64,000 nt of DNA from Sphingobacteriia bacterium 28-36-52 (GTDB lineage Bacteria > Bacteroidota > Bacteroidia > Chitinophagales > Chitinophagaceae). The notes under the pieces were generated by a model, which ran no database searches, was not told the DNA's origin, and saw only the letters and a list, made by a program, of their open reading frames with translations. A program made the position numbers and the translations under genes. The stretch is taken from positions 124,001-188,000 of the forward strand of contig NCGN01000003.1 in assembly GCA_002281575.1 (NCBI GenBank). The letters run 5' to 3'. This document shows, piece by piece, positions 27,017 through 36,696 of this stretch (the first letter of the stretch is position 1; every line of letters starts with the position of its first letter).

Positions 27017-28211
27017 TATTTAATTGTGTAACAGCTTCAATACTATTCAACACAATATCACATAACAAGTGCAATTCCACTTCTGTAATAATTAATGGCG
27101 GTGCTATTCTAATTCTATCAGGGGCAAATAAAAACCAATCGGTGACCAATCCATTTTGTACACAGGCATGTGCAATGGCTTGTGCTTGTTCATTGGTAGC
27201 AAATTGTACACTCATCCATAATCCATAACAATTCACTGAAATAATTGAAGGATGTTGCAAACGTGTTTTTAAAATAGCTGCTTTGCTCGGAATATACTTG
27301 ATCCAATTGGGGTTTGTAATCAATTCTTCAAAAGCCGCTTTACCTGCCGCGCAGGAGACGGGGTGTCCGCCAAATGTAGTAATATGTCCTAAAACGGGGG
27401 CATAGGTTAAGGTGTTCATGAGTCGTTGATCGGCAATAAATGCACCCAGTGGCATCCCTCCGCCCAAGGCCTTACCCAATAATAAAATATCTGGCACAAT
27501 ACCATATTGTTCAAAAGCCCATAGGGTTCCTGTTCTTCCAAAGCCCGCTTGTATTTCGTCTAATATCAACAACACGCAATGTTGATCGCATTTTTTTCTC
27601 AATGCTTTCATCCATGTTTCGGAGGGAGCAGTTACGCCGCTTTCGGCTTGAACCGTTTCAATGATCACGCAGGCTGTTGTTGAGTCGATGGCTTCAATCA
27701 ACTCATCAGAAGCATAATCATAATGATACACATCGGGCAACAAGGGCCTGAATGCATTTCGAAAATATTCATCACCCATTACACTGAGTGCACCTTGGGT
27801 ACTACCGTGATAAGAATTATTGGCAGCAATTATTTTGGTACGATTCGTAATTCGCTTGGCCAATTTCATGGCGCCTTCTGTGGCTTCTGCGCCACTATTG
27901 GTAAAGTACACACAGTTTAATGAAGGCGGTAAGTATTGAGTGAGCAGCTTTGCATAAGCTACTTGTGGTTGTTCAATAAACTCTCCATATACAATCACAT
28001 GCATATAAGCAGCCGCTTGTTCTTGAACTGCTTTTACAACCGCTTTGTTGCCATGTCCTATATTACACACACTAAAACCAGCAATACCATCAATGTATTT
28101 TTTACCATCGGTGTCGGTTAACCAAACACCTTGCGCACTGGCCATTTCAATGCCAATAGGCTTAGGAGAAGTTTGGGCCACATGGTCTAAAAATAATTGG
28201 CGATTGTTCAT
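27006..28211 (-). CDS. Class III (acetylornithine-type) PLP aminotransferase
   Basis: 401-residue fold-type I PLP enzyme. Visible motifs: TDGKKYIDGIAGFSVCNIGH at the N-terminus, YFTNSGAEATEGAMKLAKR (phosphate binding), VIIETVQAESG, LLILDEIQAGFGRTGTLWAFE (the Asp that holds the pyridine ring), and LLGKALGGGMPLGAF with the Schiff-base lysine. It is nearest to the acetylornithine/ornithine or 4-aminobutyrate aminotransferase group. No arginine-biosynthesis gene is adjacent, so the substrate is open. It is divergent from the carbonic anhydrase gene and overlaps the SulP stop. Confidence 0.9.
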   Translation of the reverse strand: MNNRQLFLDHVAQTSPKPIGIEMASAQGVWLTDTDGKKYIDGIAGFSVCNIGHGNKAVVKAVQEQAAAYMHVIVYGEFIEQPQVAYAKLLTQYLPPSLNCVYFTNSGAEATEGAMKLAKRITNRTKIIAANNSYHGSTQGALSVMGDEYFRNAFRPLLPDVYHYDYASDELIEAIDSTTACVIIETVQAESGVTAPSETWMKALRKKCDQHCVLLILDEIQAGFGRTGTLWAFEQYGIVPDILLLGKALGGGMPLGAFIADQRLMNTLTYAPVLGHITTFGGHPVSCAAGKAAFEELITNPNWIKYIPSKAAILKTRLQHPSIISVNCYGLWMSVQFATNEQAQAIAHACVQNGLVTDWFLFAPDRIRIAPPLIITEVELHLLCDIVLNSIEAVTQLNTIV

Positions 28212-28270
28212 TTGAACCCAAACTTATAATAAGATTGCCGATTATTAATATCTTCATTGCAAATTTAGAT

Positions 28271-28813
28271 ATGGCAACTATTTTACCCGTACTTGGCAAA
28301 CACCCTCAAATGGGTGCTGATTGTTTTATTGCACCCAATGCAACCATTGTGGGAGATGTGGTAATGGGCGATGAATGCAGTGTATGGTTTAACGCCGTAA
28401 TTAGAGGAGATGTGCATTATATTAAAATTGGCAATAAAGTAAATATTCAAGATGGTGCCATCATTCATTGCACGTACCAAAAAAATCCAACTGAAATTGG
28501 GAACAGGGTTTCTATTGGTCACAATGCCATGGTGCATGGATGTACCATTCACGATGATGTATTGATTGGCATGGGTTCTATTGTAATGGACCGTTGTATT
28601 GTACAGTCTAATTCAATTATTGCAGCTGGTGCGGTTTTATTAGAAGGTACCGTTGTTGAATCAGGAACTATCTATGCTGGGGTACCTGCCAAAAAAGTAA
28701 AAGACTTATCACCCGATATGGTGCATGGCGAAATTGACAGAATAGCCAATAACTATGTTAAATATGCTTCTTGGTTTAAAGACTATAACCACAATAATTT
28801 TTTAAAACAATAA
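28271..28813 (+). CDS. Gamma-class carbonic anhydrase family protein
   Basis: 180-residue left-handed parallel beta-helix protein with hexapeptide repeats (FIAPNATIVGDVVMGDECSV, NSIIAAGAVLLEG). Zinc-ligand positions of the gamma class are seen in NIQDGAIIHCT and SIGHNAMVHGCTI. The start is the ATG at 28271 (MATILPVLGKHP); a TTG at 28235 gives an odd extension. Trimeric enzymes of this group hydrate CO2 or act as acyltransferase-like scaffolds, and activity is often unproven. Convergent with rsgA. Confidence 0.9.
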   Translation: MATILPVLGKHPQMGADCFIAPNATIVGDVVMGDECSVWFNAVIRGDVHYIKIGNKVNIQDGAIIHCTYQKNPTEIGNRVSIGHNAMVHGCTIHDDVLIGMGSIVMDRCIVQSNSIIAAGAVLLEGTVVESGTIYAGVPAKKVKDLSPDMVHGEIDRIANNYVKYASWFKDYNHNNFLKQ

Positions 28814-28847
28814 ATAGGGACTAATGAAAAGGAAAGTCGTTTGACTA

Positions 28848-29774
28848 CTAAAACTTTCGGTCTTCCATGGTGTCTAAAATGGTTAAGTAACTCACATAGC
28901 GATCTTCAGAAACAGATCCAATTCCTACTTGTTTTTTTACCGCACATCCTGGTTCGTTAATATGCATGCAATTGTTAAACTGACAATCGTTAAGCAATGC
29001 ACGCATCTCCGGAAAATAATGAGAGAGCTCTGATTTGCTCACGTCTACAATCCCCAACTCCCTTACCCCTGGCGTATCAATGATATGGGTTTGTTCGTCT
29101 ATATCAAACATTTCCGCAAATGTGGTGGTATGCAAACCTTTTCCACTCCAATCGCTCACTTCCTGCGTTCTTAAATTAAACTGGGGGAATAAATGATTAA
29201 TAAAAGTTGATTTCCCTACGCCACTATGCCCACTTAATAAAGTAATCTTATTAGTCAACAAGGCTTTTACTTCTTCCAATCCTTGATTGTTCTCGATACT
29301 AGTTAGCAATACTTGGTATCCTGCATTGGTATAAATGTCTTTCAATTCTTGAAATTTCTCCATTTCTTTAGCTCTGTATAAATCTGCTTTATTAAAAACA
29401 ATAATGGCAGGTATATGATAGGCTTCACATGAAATTAAAAATCGATCTATGAAACCTTGAGATGTTTTAGGGTCGCGAAGTGTTGCAAATAATAAACTTT
29501 GATCTAGATTGGATGCAATAATATGATGCATCCGTTTATTATGCGGAGACACCCTTGCCACATAATTGCGCCGATCATGTATTTGATTAATAATAGCCGA
29601 TTCTTCTTGTACATCTTCAATTTCCATTTCAACTTCGTCTCCTACGGCTATAGGGTTGGTAGAAGTATGCCCATCTATTTTAAAAATTCCTTTTGCACGG
29701 GCATTATAGAATTGTCCATTGGCTGCTTTTGCAACATACCAGCTACCAGTTGATTTGTATATTTTGGCCTTCAC
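28848..29774 (-). CDS. rsgA: Ribosome small subunit-dependent GTPase A
   Basis: Circularly permuted GTPase that checks and releases factors during late 30S maturation. Order of motifs: an N-terminal OB domain (YNARAKGIFKI, VAVGDEVEMEI-type IAVGDEVEMEI), G4 IVFNKADLY, then G1 GHSGVGKSTFINHL, G3 DTPGVRELG, and a C-terminal zinc knuckle with C-N-N-C, H and C (CQFNNCMHINEPGC). The start is a GTG at 29774 (MKAKIYKSTGSWY), because that gives the standard N-terminus; the longer TTG start adds CTASIFVA. About 308 residues, normal length. Confidence 0.94.
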   Translation of the reverse strand: MKAKIYKSTGSWYVAKAANGQFYNARAKGIFKIDGHTSTNPIAVGDEVEMEIEDVQEESAIINQIHDRRNYVARVSPHNKRMHHIIASNLDQSLLFATLRDPKTSQGFIDRFLISCEAYHIPAIIVFNKADLYRAKEMEKFQELKDIYTNAGYQVLLTSIENNQGLEEVKALLTNKITLLSGHSGVGKSTFINHLFPQFNLRTQEVSDWSGKGLHTTTFAEMFDIDEQTHIIDTPGVRELGIVDVSKSELSHYFPEMRALLNDCQFNNCMHINEPGCAVKKQVGIGSVSEDRYVSYLTILDTMEDRKF

Positions 29775-29874
29775 AGCCACGAAGATACTAGCAGTGCACA
29801 CAATTTTTGCGAAATATTAACCCAAATAAAGACCTTGAGTGCTTAACAGAACCCATTCTAGGGATTAAAATGAA

Positions 29875-29882
29875 TATCTTTG
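29875..29882 (+). promoter_or_regulatory. TATCTTTG promoter element directly before ubiE
   Basis: Exact TAnnTTTG match ending 4 bp before the ATG of ubiE. A transcript from it would begin at or next to the start codon, so it would be almost leaderless. Confidence 0.4.
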
Positions 29883-29886
29883 GCCC

Positions 29887-30630
29887 ATGGCAAAATTTGC
29901 GCACGATGATGTAGTGCCTTTTAAAGAGAGTGAGCTGGCAAAGAAAGACCAGGTAGCCGATATGTTTAATAATATTGCCTATCGCTACGATTTCTTAAAC
30001 CGTTTTTTGAGTGTAGGTATTGATGTGGGTTGGCGTAAAACGGCCATCAAAGAACTCAAAAGCATTGCTCCTAAAAAAATATTAGATGTTGCAACCGGCA
30101 CGGCCGATGTAGCATTATTAACCGAGCAGTTATTAAAACCAACAGAAATTGTGGGGATTGATATTTCGGATGGTATGCTTGGTTTTGGAAGAGAAAAAAT
30201 TAAAGCAAAAGGGTTAGAAAATATCATCACTTTGTTAAATGGAGACAGTGAAAATATTCGTTTTAACAACGACTATTTTGATGCCATTACGGTTGCATTT
30301 GGGGTGAGAAATTTTCAAGACTTAAGCAAAGGTTTAAAAGAAATGCATAGGGTGTTGAAACCAGGAGGAAAAGTAGTGATTCTAGAATTTTCTAAACCCA
30401 ACTCTATTGGCTTCAAACAATTGTATCAATTTTACATGAATTATATCACTCCTTCTATTGGTAAACTTTTTTCTAAAAACAAAGATGCCTACCAATACCT
30501 CAACGACAGTGTTCAGGCATTTCCGGAAGGAGCTCAATTTTTAAATATACTGAATGACGCAGGCTTTACCCAAACCTATTTGAAGAAACTAAGTTTCGGA
30601 ATATGCACTATTTACTGCGGAAGCAAATAG
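29887..30630 (+). CDS. ubiE: Demethylmenaquinone methyltransferase (UbiE/MenG)
   Basis: Last step of menaquinone synthesis: SAM-dependent C-methylation of demethylmenaquinone. Class I methyltransferase of 247 residues with VADMFNNIAYRYDFLNRFLS, SAM loop ILDVATGTADVALL, FDAITVAFGVRNFQDL and VLKPGGKVVILEFSKP, all typical. The MAKFAHDD start is the usual one in this phylum. It overlaps porT by 28 bp, an arrangement that recurs in Bacteroidota, so the two are likely coupled in translation. Confidence 0.95.
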   Translation: MAKFAHDDVVPFKESELAKKDQVADMFNNIAYRYDFLNRFLSVGIDVGWRKTAIKELKSIAPKKILDVATGTADVALLTEQLLKPTEIVGIDISDGMLGFGREKIKAKGLENIITLLNGDSENIRFNNDYFDAITVAFGVRNFQDLSKGLKEMHRVLKPGGKVVILEFSKPNSIGFKQLYQFYMNYITPSIGKLFSKNKDAYQYLNDSVQAFPEGAQFLNILNDAGFTQTYLKKLSFGICTIYCGSK

Positions 30631-31325
30631 TCTTACTGGTATTGGGCCTACTGGGTCTTTTGCAGTATAGCTATGCTCAAAAACAACTCTACCGGATGAA
30701 CCGGGAAGATCAACTCTATTATTTTGGTATAACCCTGGGTTATAACAGTTCCTATTTACAGGTAAATAAATCCAATTTGTTTACCCAGTCGGATAGTATT
30801 TTACTGGCCGAACCTGGCTCTAGCGGTGGTATTACCATGGGCTTGATGGCCACCGGAAGACTGGGTGAACACTTTCAAGTAAGGGCCAATCCGCAATTAG
30901 TGATTGGCGGTGCTAGAAGTATTTCTTACCAATTGGGAAGCACTCGTTTGGGAGAAGGTAATACACAAATTCAACGATTGCCTTCTACATTGGTCAGCTT
31001 TCCCTTTCAATTGAAATTCAATTCGGATAGAATAGGAAATTTTAGGACTTATATCATGGGTGGAGTAAAATATGATATAGACCTCTCCTCTAATTCTACC
31101 GCTAGAAATGCAGACGATATCATTAAGCTAAAGAGAAATGATTTTGGTGTTGAAGCAGGTATTGGATTTAATTTTTACTTGCCCTTTGTAACCCTCTCTC
31201 CTGAAATAAAAATAAGCTATGGCTTATCTAACCTGCATCAAACCGATGCAGCACTTAAATATTCGAATGTTTTAGACAAAATACAGTCTAGAATGATTGT
31301 TTTTTCTTTACACATTGAAGATTAA
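30603..31325 (+). CDS. porT: Type IX secretion protein PorT
   Basis: 240-residue outer-membrane beta-barrel of the PorT family, required for type IX secretion and gliding in other Bacteroidota. A signal peptide (IVLLVLGLLGLLQYSYAQ) is followed by amphipathic strands (YYFGITLGYNSSYLQV, FQVRANPQLVIGG, DFGVEAGIGFNFYLPFV, PEIKISYGLSNL). The call rests on the barrel pattern plus its place overlapping ubiE, the classic neighbour of porT. Together with the PorP/SprF gene at 18592 it indicates that the organism has type IX secretion. Confidence 0.85.
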   Translation: MHYLLRKQIVLLVLGLLGLLQYSYAQKQLYRMNREDQLYYFGITLGYNSSYLQVNKSNLFTQSDSILLAEPGSSGGITMGLMATGRLGEHFQVRANPQLVIGGARSISYQLGSTRLGEGNTQIQRLPSTLVSFPFQLKFNSDRIGNFRTYIMGGVKYDIDLSSNSTARNADDIIKLKRNDFGVEAGIGFNFYLPFVTLSPEIKISYGLSNLHQTDAALKYSNVLDKIQSRMIVFSLHIED

Positions 31326-31357
31326 GGTTATCTGCTGCAGATTAAATAAATTGCAGC

Positions 31358-32701
31358 ATGCAACATACTATTATCAAAAACACTAGCATTGTTAACGAGG
31401 GCATTGTTATACAAGGTGATTTATTAATTAGCAACGATAGAATTGAAAAAATTGGCGGTAATATTGATATTAAAGCCAGAGCAACCGAAATTGACGGAAC
31501 AGGTTTACATCTGTTACCAGGTGTAATAGACGATCAAGTACATTTTAGAGAACCAGGTCTTACGCATAAAGCCAATATATATACAGAAGCAAAAGCTGCA
31601 GTGGCAGGTGGCACTACTTCTTTTATGGAAATGCCCAATACTTCTCCAGCTGCATTAACAGTAGAATTATTAGAACAGAAATACAGCCGAGCTGCCGAAT
31701 CATCTTTAGCGAATTACTCTTTTTTCATGGGTACTTCTAATGATAATTTAGAAGAAATTTTAAAAATAAACAAAAAGAAAAACCAGGTTTGTGGAGTAAA
31801 AATATTCATGGGTTCTTCTACCGGAAATTTATTAGTGAACAATACCTTGCAGTTAGAGAAAGTATTTGCTGGCACGGAATTATTAATTGCAACCCATTGT
31901 GAAGAAGAGTCGTTGATTAAAGAAAACCTAGCTAATTTAAAATCAACTGGTAAAAAACTAACTGCTGCAGATCATCCCATCATTCGCAATGATGAAGTTT
32001 GTTTTGAATCTTCTTTTAAAGCCATTCAATTTGCCAAAAGAAACAATAGTCGTTTACATATTCTACATATTAGTACAGAACGCGAATTGCAATTGTTTAC
32101 CAATATGATTCCTTTGAAAGACAAAAGAATCACAGCAGAAGTTTGTGTGCACCATTTGCATTTTACTGCGGAAGATTACGACAGATTAGGTAATCAAATC
32201 AAATGCAATCCGGCTATTAAAGCACCAGCTAATAAAGAAGCATTGTGGAAAGCATTACTAGACGACCGATTAGACATTATTGCCACCGATCATGCCCCGC
32301 ATACCTGGGAAGAAAAACAAGAAGTTTATGAACATGCGCATGCAGGTTTGCCATTGGTGCAACATTCTTTACAATTGATGTTGCATTATGTAAAAGAGGG
32401 TAGAATTAGTTTACCCAAAGTAGTAGAGAAAATGAGCCATGCAGTAGCAGATTGTTTTCAAATTCATGAACGTGGGTATATTAGAGAAGGCTATATGGCC
32501 GATTTGGTGATGGTGAATTTGAACAAACCTTATACCATTGGCAAAGAGAATATTTTATATAAATGTGGTTGGAGCCCAATGGAGGGGATGACCATGCCAG
32601 CCAGCATAGAAAAAACTTTTGTAAACGGGCATATGGTTTATGGAAATGGGGTGTTTGATGAATCTAAGTGGGGAGCAAGGATGGAATTCAGAAGAGATTA
32701 A
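31358..32701 (+). CDS. pyrC: Dihydroorotase (class I type)
   Basis: Amidohydrolase that closes carbamoyl-aspartate to dihydroorotate in pyrimidine synthesis; 447 residues. Motifs: LLPGVIDDQVHFREPGLTHK, GGTTSFMEMPNT, KIFMGSSTGNLL (position of the carboxylated Lys), ATHCEEESL, LHILHIST and ATDHAPHTWEEK. The first histidine of the usual HxH metal site is Gln here (DDQVHF). The same change is common in Bacteroidota dihydroorotases as I recall, so activity is still expected. No other pyr gene is adjacent. Confidence 0.92.
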   Translation: MQHTIIKNTSIVNEGIVIQGDLLISNDRIEKIGGNIDIKARATEIDGTGLHLLPGVIDDQVHFREPGLTHKANIYTEAKAAVAGGTTSFMEMPNTSPAALTVELLEQKYSRAAESSLANYSFFMGTSNDNLEEILKINKKKNQVCGVKIFMGSSTGNLLVNNTLQLEKVFAGTELLIATHCEEESLIKENLANLKSTGKKLTAADHPIIRNDEVCFESSFKAIQFAKRNNSRLHILHISTERELQLFTNMIPLKDKRITAEVCVHHLHFTAEDYDRLGNQIKCNPAIKAPANKEALWKALLDDRLDIIATDHAPHTWEEKQEVYEHAHAGLPLVQHSLQLMLHYVKEGRISLPKVVEKMSHAVADCFQIHERGYIREGYMADLVMVNLNKPYTIGKENILYKCGWSPMEGMTMPASIEKTFVNGHMVYGNGVFDESKWGARMEFRRD

Positions 32702-32725
32702 ACCAGCTATAACTACCAGCAGCCT

Positions 32726-34039
32726 ATGCAAGTTGATAAAGTTACCTTACACGATCTGTCTGTATTTCATTCAGAGGAATATCAATCGGTTTTTCACCAT
32801 GTTAACTTAACCCTTACCAATGGAGGCCGAGAATACTTGCGTTATTTACTAGCCCACCCACTAGATAGTGTTAAAGCCATAGAACAAACCCAATTGACTA
32901 TTCAACAGTTGGGTAATATAGTGGATCAATACCCCATCAGCCCTTCTAATGGAACCGTATTGGTAATGGAAAAATTTTACGAGTCTCCCATTAATAATTA
33001 TCCGTCCGATATAGGAGTAGTTAATGCGTACATCTATAAATTATTAAACCTTGCTGATTATTCCTTATCCAAGTTTACGGTTGAACATGCGCTTGATTTT
33101 GTACAAGGGATGGATAAAATTTCGCAGTTAATCCGTTTTGAAAACGGATCGGTTTTGCTTAATCAAACTGCCGAGCGCATTCAACAATTGCTGAACAAGG
33201 AAACGGTGCAAGAAATGATTCAGGCAAATAAGAAAAGCCTATTTCCTGTAACTATTCTAAAGTTTGCACAGTTTTTAAGAACCCGATATAAAAATGCCAC
33301 CGAAGAACTGATTGAGATTCACAGCAAGTTAGATGCTTATTTGAGTTTAGCGAAAGCTGCCCATAAATTTCATTTTACCTATCCAACCGTTGTTGAAACC
33401 AATGAGCCCTGTATTGAAGCAGAAGGCTTGTATCATTTTTTACTAGAAGTACCGGTTGCCTATGAAGTACAACTGAATCAGTCTGCTAATTTTATTTTCT
33501 TGACTGGAGCGAATATGGCGGGTAAAAGTACTTTTATTAAAGCTGCAGGATTGGCTGCTTATATGGCCCATATAGGAATGGGGGTGCCTGCAAAAAAAAT
33601 GAAAATCAGTAGACTGGATGGAATTCTGAGCAATATTCAGGTGTCAGACAATATCATGAAGGGTGAAAGTTTTTTCTTCAATGAAGTTCAAAGAATTAAA
33701 AAAACCATCGAAAGAATCAGTGATGGTAAAAAATGGTTGATTTTAATTGACGAATTATTTAAAGGAACCAACCAAGAAGATGCAGTAAAATGCAGCACGG
33801 TGGTTATTGAGGGTTTGCGAAAATTACCCAATGCATTGTTCATACTATCCACGCATTTATATGAAATAGGCCATAATCTCAAACACCATCCCAATATACA
33901 GTTTCGCTATTTTGAAACTGCTGTTAACAACGACCAATTGGAGTTTAGCTATCAATTAAAAGAAGGAATCAGCAATGACCGTCTAGGTTACCTTATTTTA
34001 AAAAGAGAAGGGGTGGTATCAATGTTAGAAAATTTATAG
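32726..34039 (+). CDS. Short MutS-family ATPase lacking the mismatch-binding domain
   Basis: 437 residues that keep only the lever/clamp-like helical part and the C-terminal ABC-type ATPase of MutS. Walker A is LTGANMAGKSTFIKAAG (about 260-275), Walker B is LILIDELFKGTNQED, and the signature and H-loop regions follow (ILSTHLYEIGHNL). The N-terminal mismatch-recognition domain with its Phe-x-Glu motif is absent, and there is no Smr nuclease domain as in MutS2. The group is common in Bacteroidota without a proven function. A second, diverged copy lies 2.7 kb downstream at 36697. Confidence 0.88.
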   Translation: MQVDKVTLHDLSVFHSEEYQSVFHHVNLTLTNGGREYLRYLLAHPLDSVKAIEQTQLTIQQLGNIVDQYPISPSNGTVLVMEKFYESPINNYPSDIGVVNAYIYKLLNLADYSLSKFTVEHALDFVQGMDKISQLIRFENGSVLLNQTAERIQQLLNKETVQEMIQANKKSLFPVTILKFAQFLRTRYKNATEELIEIHSKLDAYLSLAKAAHKFHFTYPTVVETNEPCIEAEGLYHFLLEVPVAYEVQLNQSANFIFLTGANMAGKSTFIKAAGLAAYMAHIGMGVPAKKMKISRLDGILSNIQVSDNIMKGESFFFNEVQRIKKTIERISDGKKWLILIDELFKGTNQEDAVKCSTVVIEGLRKLPNALFILSTHLYEIGHNLKHHPNIQFRYFETAVNNDQLEFSYQLKEGISNDRLGYLILKREGVVSMLENL

Positions 34040-34064
34040 TACCTTGACTATAAATTAATACAGC

Positions 34065-35216
34065 ATGAAATTCCTTGTAAGATTTGTAGGCATTTCAATG
34101 ATTATAGTTGCCCTATACAATATATGGGTTGTTATTGATGTGCCACCTACTTATCAAGTATTAGCCACCAGTGCTGTTGAAGCCAATAGTATTGTAAGTG
34201 CAGGTGTTGATTCGGGCAAAGGAAATTTATTGGGTATTCAACCTGCATTAAAGCCCATTCATTACGCTAATAAAGTTACCCTAAGAGATAATTTACGCAG
34301 CTACATGCAAGCTGCTCGAGCTAGAGGCCTAATTACCCCTAAAACTATTGTGGTATTCCCTGAATACATTGGTAGTTGGTTGGTTGCCATGGAGCAGAAA
34401 AGCAGTGTATATGAAAAATCGAATTTAACCGATGCAATGACTGCGGTGATTACCGCCAACTTATTCAAGTTTTTGGTAGCATACGTTACTGTTCCTGATG
34501 GAGTTACCGAAAAAGACAAGTATGCTGCATTTGCCATGAAAGCCAAACAGATTGCGGAAACTTATGATGAAATTTTTAGTGAATTAGCTGCTGAGTTTAA
34601 AGTAACCATTGTTGCTGGTTCTATTGTATTACCCGAGCCTTCCATTAATGAGATGGGTAAACTTAAAATTGAAAGAGGCAAATTATACAATACCAGTTTA
34701 GTGTACAATCCTCAAGGAAAAATACAAGGACCATTGGTAAAGAAAATATTCCCAATTGATGAGGAAGCTGGTTTTACTGCTAGTGGCGATGTTGCACAAG
34801 TACCTGTTTTCAATACCCCTTCTGGAAAATTGGCCGTATTAATTTGTGCGGATAGTTGGTATCCTGCTGCATACGCTAAATTAGGAACCGATGTTAACAT
34901 GATTGCTGTTCCTTCTTTGGGTGCAGTTGATTCAGTTTGGAATGCACCTTGGAATGGCTATAATGGATTTAAAGCGCCCAATGATGTAGACACTGCCGAT
35001 TACAAAAAAATAACCGAAGGAGAAGCATGGCAAAAATATTCAATGGGGCCAAGATCGGTGAATGCAGGCATTGCCTATGGCATGAATGTATTTTTTACTG
35101 GAAATATGTGGGGCAAGCAAGCAGAAGGAAGAGTAATTATTTTAGATAAAAACGATTTGTCCGTTTTACCTCCAACTACCACTTCTGGTAGAATAGTTAA
35201 TCAGTGGCTACAATAA
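34065..35216 (+). CDS. Membrane-anchored carbon-nitrogen hydrolase (nitrilase superfamily)
   Basis: 383 residues with an N-terminal membrane helix (FVGISMIIVALYNIWVVI), then a nitrilase-fold domain. The catalytic triad can be read as Glu in VVFPEYIGSW, Lys in GPLVKKIFPIDEE and Cys in AVLICADSWYPAAY. It hydrolyses an amide or nitrile of unknown structure, with the active domain likely outside the inner membrane. It starts 25 bp after the MutS-like gene and ends 4 bp before the amine oxidase gene. A joint role with the oxidase in amine or amide catabolism is inferred from position only. Confidence 0.85.
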   Translation: MKFLVRFVGISMIIVALYNIWVVIDVPPTYQVLATSAVEANSIVSAGVDSGKGNLLGIQPALKPIHYANKVTLRDNLRSYMQAARARGLITPKTIVVFPEYIGSWLVAMEQKSSVYEKSNLTDAMTAVITANLFKFLVAYVTVPDGVTEKDKYAAFAMKAKQIAETYDEIFSELAAEFKVTIVAGSIVLPEPSINEMGKLKIERGKLYNTSLVYNPQGKIQGPLVKKIFPIDEEAGFTASGDVAQVPVFNTPSGKLAVLICADSWYPAAYAKLGTDVNMIAVPSLGAVDSVWNAPWNGYNGFKAPNDVDTADYKKITEGEAWQKYSMGPRSVNAGIAYGMNVFFTGNMWGKQAEGRVIILDKNDLSVLPPTTTSGRIVNQWLQ

Positions 35217-35220
35217 TTTT

Positions 35221-36555
35221 ATGCAGTACGACGCCATTGTGGTAGGTGCTGGTTATGCAGGATTAGCTGCTGGCTTGGCTTTACAAAAAGCAGGAAAAAA
35301 CATATTGGTAGTTGAAGCCCGCAATAGGTGTGGTGGCAGAGTTTTAACCGAATATTTTAGTGAACAAGATTATACCGATTTTGGCGGCCAGTGGATAGGC
35401 CCTGGGCATGAAAGAATGTATCAACTGGCCGCCGAGTTTGGCGTTGAAACTTTTCATACTTATGATAGTGGAAAAAGCACCCTGCTCTTCAACAACAAAT
35501 TAAAACACTATAAAGGTTTAATACCACCTCTCCCTTTATTTGCATTATTGAGTTTAGATAGAGCGCTAAGCAAAATTAATAAGCTGGCCAAAACCATTGA
35601 TCTTGAGCATCCATATCAATCTGATAATGCCGCTAAATGGGATGCTATGAGTTTACAAGATTGGATGAATATGCAAATGAAAAATGAAACAGCTAGAAAA
35701 ATGTTTGCGATAGCAGCAGAAGCTGTTTTTGCTACCGATGCTTCTACTATTTCTTTTTTACACGCATTGTTTTACATCAAGAGTAATACCAATTTTGATT
35801 TCTTAATGAATGTAGACAAGGGTGCACAACAAGATCGATTCAAAGGAGGAGCACAAAGTATTTGTTTTAAAATGGCAGCAGCATTGGGTGATAGCATACA
35901 CTATGAAAAAGTAGTTACCCATATTCACCAAGACGAACATATTGTAACCATCAGTGGCCAAGGATTTAGTTATACTGCAGCGCATTGTATTGTAGCAATA
36001 CCCCCTGCGGTATCCACTGAAATCAATTATACACCAGCCATTCCTGAAACACAATGGCAATTAATGAAAGCCAGTTTTATGGGTACGGTGGTAAAATGCT
36101 ATGCCGTGTATCCGAGCCCATTTTGGAGAAAACAATTTAAAAATGGATTGGTAGCAGCCCCAGACGAACTAACCAGTGTAGTATTTGACAACTCACCATT
36201 CAATGGCAGCAAAGGAATTTTGATGGGATTCAGTTTAGCAGAAAAAGCCAAGCAGTTAATGCAGCATGAAGAAGCAAGCAGAAAAGAAATCGTGAAAGCT
36301 GGTTTTATAAAAATGTTTGGGCCAGAAGCAGCCAATATAGAATACTATACCGATAAAAGTTTTACCGAAGAACCATTTACAAAGGGCTGTTATGCGGGTA
36401 TGTTTCCACCAGGCGTAATTACCCAATTGCAAACCTCACTAGCCACTCCATTCCAACGCATTCATTGGGCAGGCACCGAAACAAGTACACAATTCAACGG
36501 TTATATGGAAGGAGCTGTTAGAAGTGGGGAAAGGGCGGCGAGAGAGATTTTGTAA
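35221..36555 (+). CDS. Flavin monoamine oxidase family protein
   Basis: 444-residue FAD-dependent amine oxidase. The Rossmann motif is AIVVGAGYAGLAAGLALQKAG followed by VVEARNRCGGRV and DFGGQWIGPGHERM. The C-terminal FAD signature is IHWAGTETSTQFNGYMEGAVRSG. It oxidises an amine (monoamine or polyamine) to an imine and produces H2O2. No signal peptide. It starts 4 bp after the nitrilase gene, so it is in the same operon. It is the last gene before the AT-rich island. Confidence 0.9.
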   Translation: MQYDAIVVGAGYAGLAAGLALQKAGKNILVVEARNRCGGRVLTEYFSEQDYTDFGGQWIGPGHERMYQLAAEFGVETFHTYDSGKSTLLFNNKLKHYKGLIPPLPLFALLSLDRALSKINKLAKTIDLEHPYQSDNAAKWDAMSLQDWMNMQMKNETARKMFAIAAEAVFATDASTISFLHALFYIKSNTNFDFLMNVDKGAQQDRFKGGAQSICFKMAAALGDSIHYEKVVTHIHQDEHIVTISGQGFSYTAAHCIVAIPPAVSTEINYTPAIPETQWQLMKASFMGTVVKCYAVYPSPFWRKQFKNGLVAAPDELTSVVFDNSPFNGSKGILMGFSLAEKAKQLMQHEEASRKEIVKAGFIKMFGPEAANIEYYTDKSFTEEPFTKGCYAGMFPPGVITQLQTSLATPFQRIHWAGTETSTQFNGYMEGAVRSGERAAREIL

Positions 36556-36696
36556 CTTTAGATTTAGGGTTTTGTAAACCCAAATAATGGGCATTCAAAA
36601 CAATCATAAAAGGGTTTTTTTGGTAAATAATATAAAGTTGCCTAAATTATATTGTTATTAAGTAAATTACATAAATTTTTTAAAAAATAGCCTTTT

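Noticed and set aside
36565-36590. GGGTTT/AAACCC hairpin after the amine oxidase gene
   Set aside because: Short stem with a 3-nt loop and no following T run, so not a convincing terminator.
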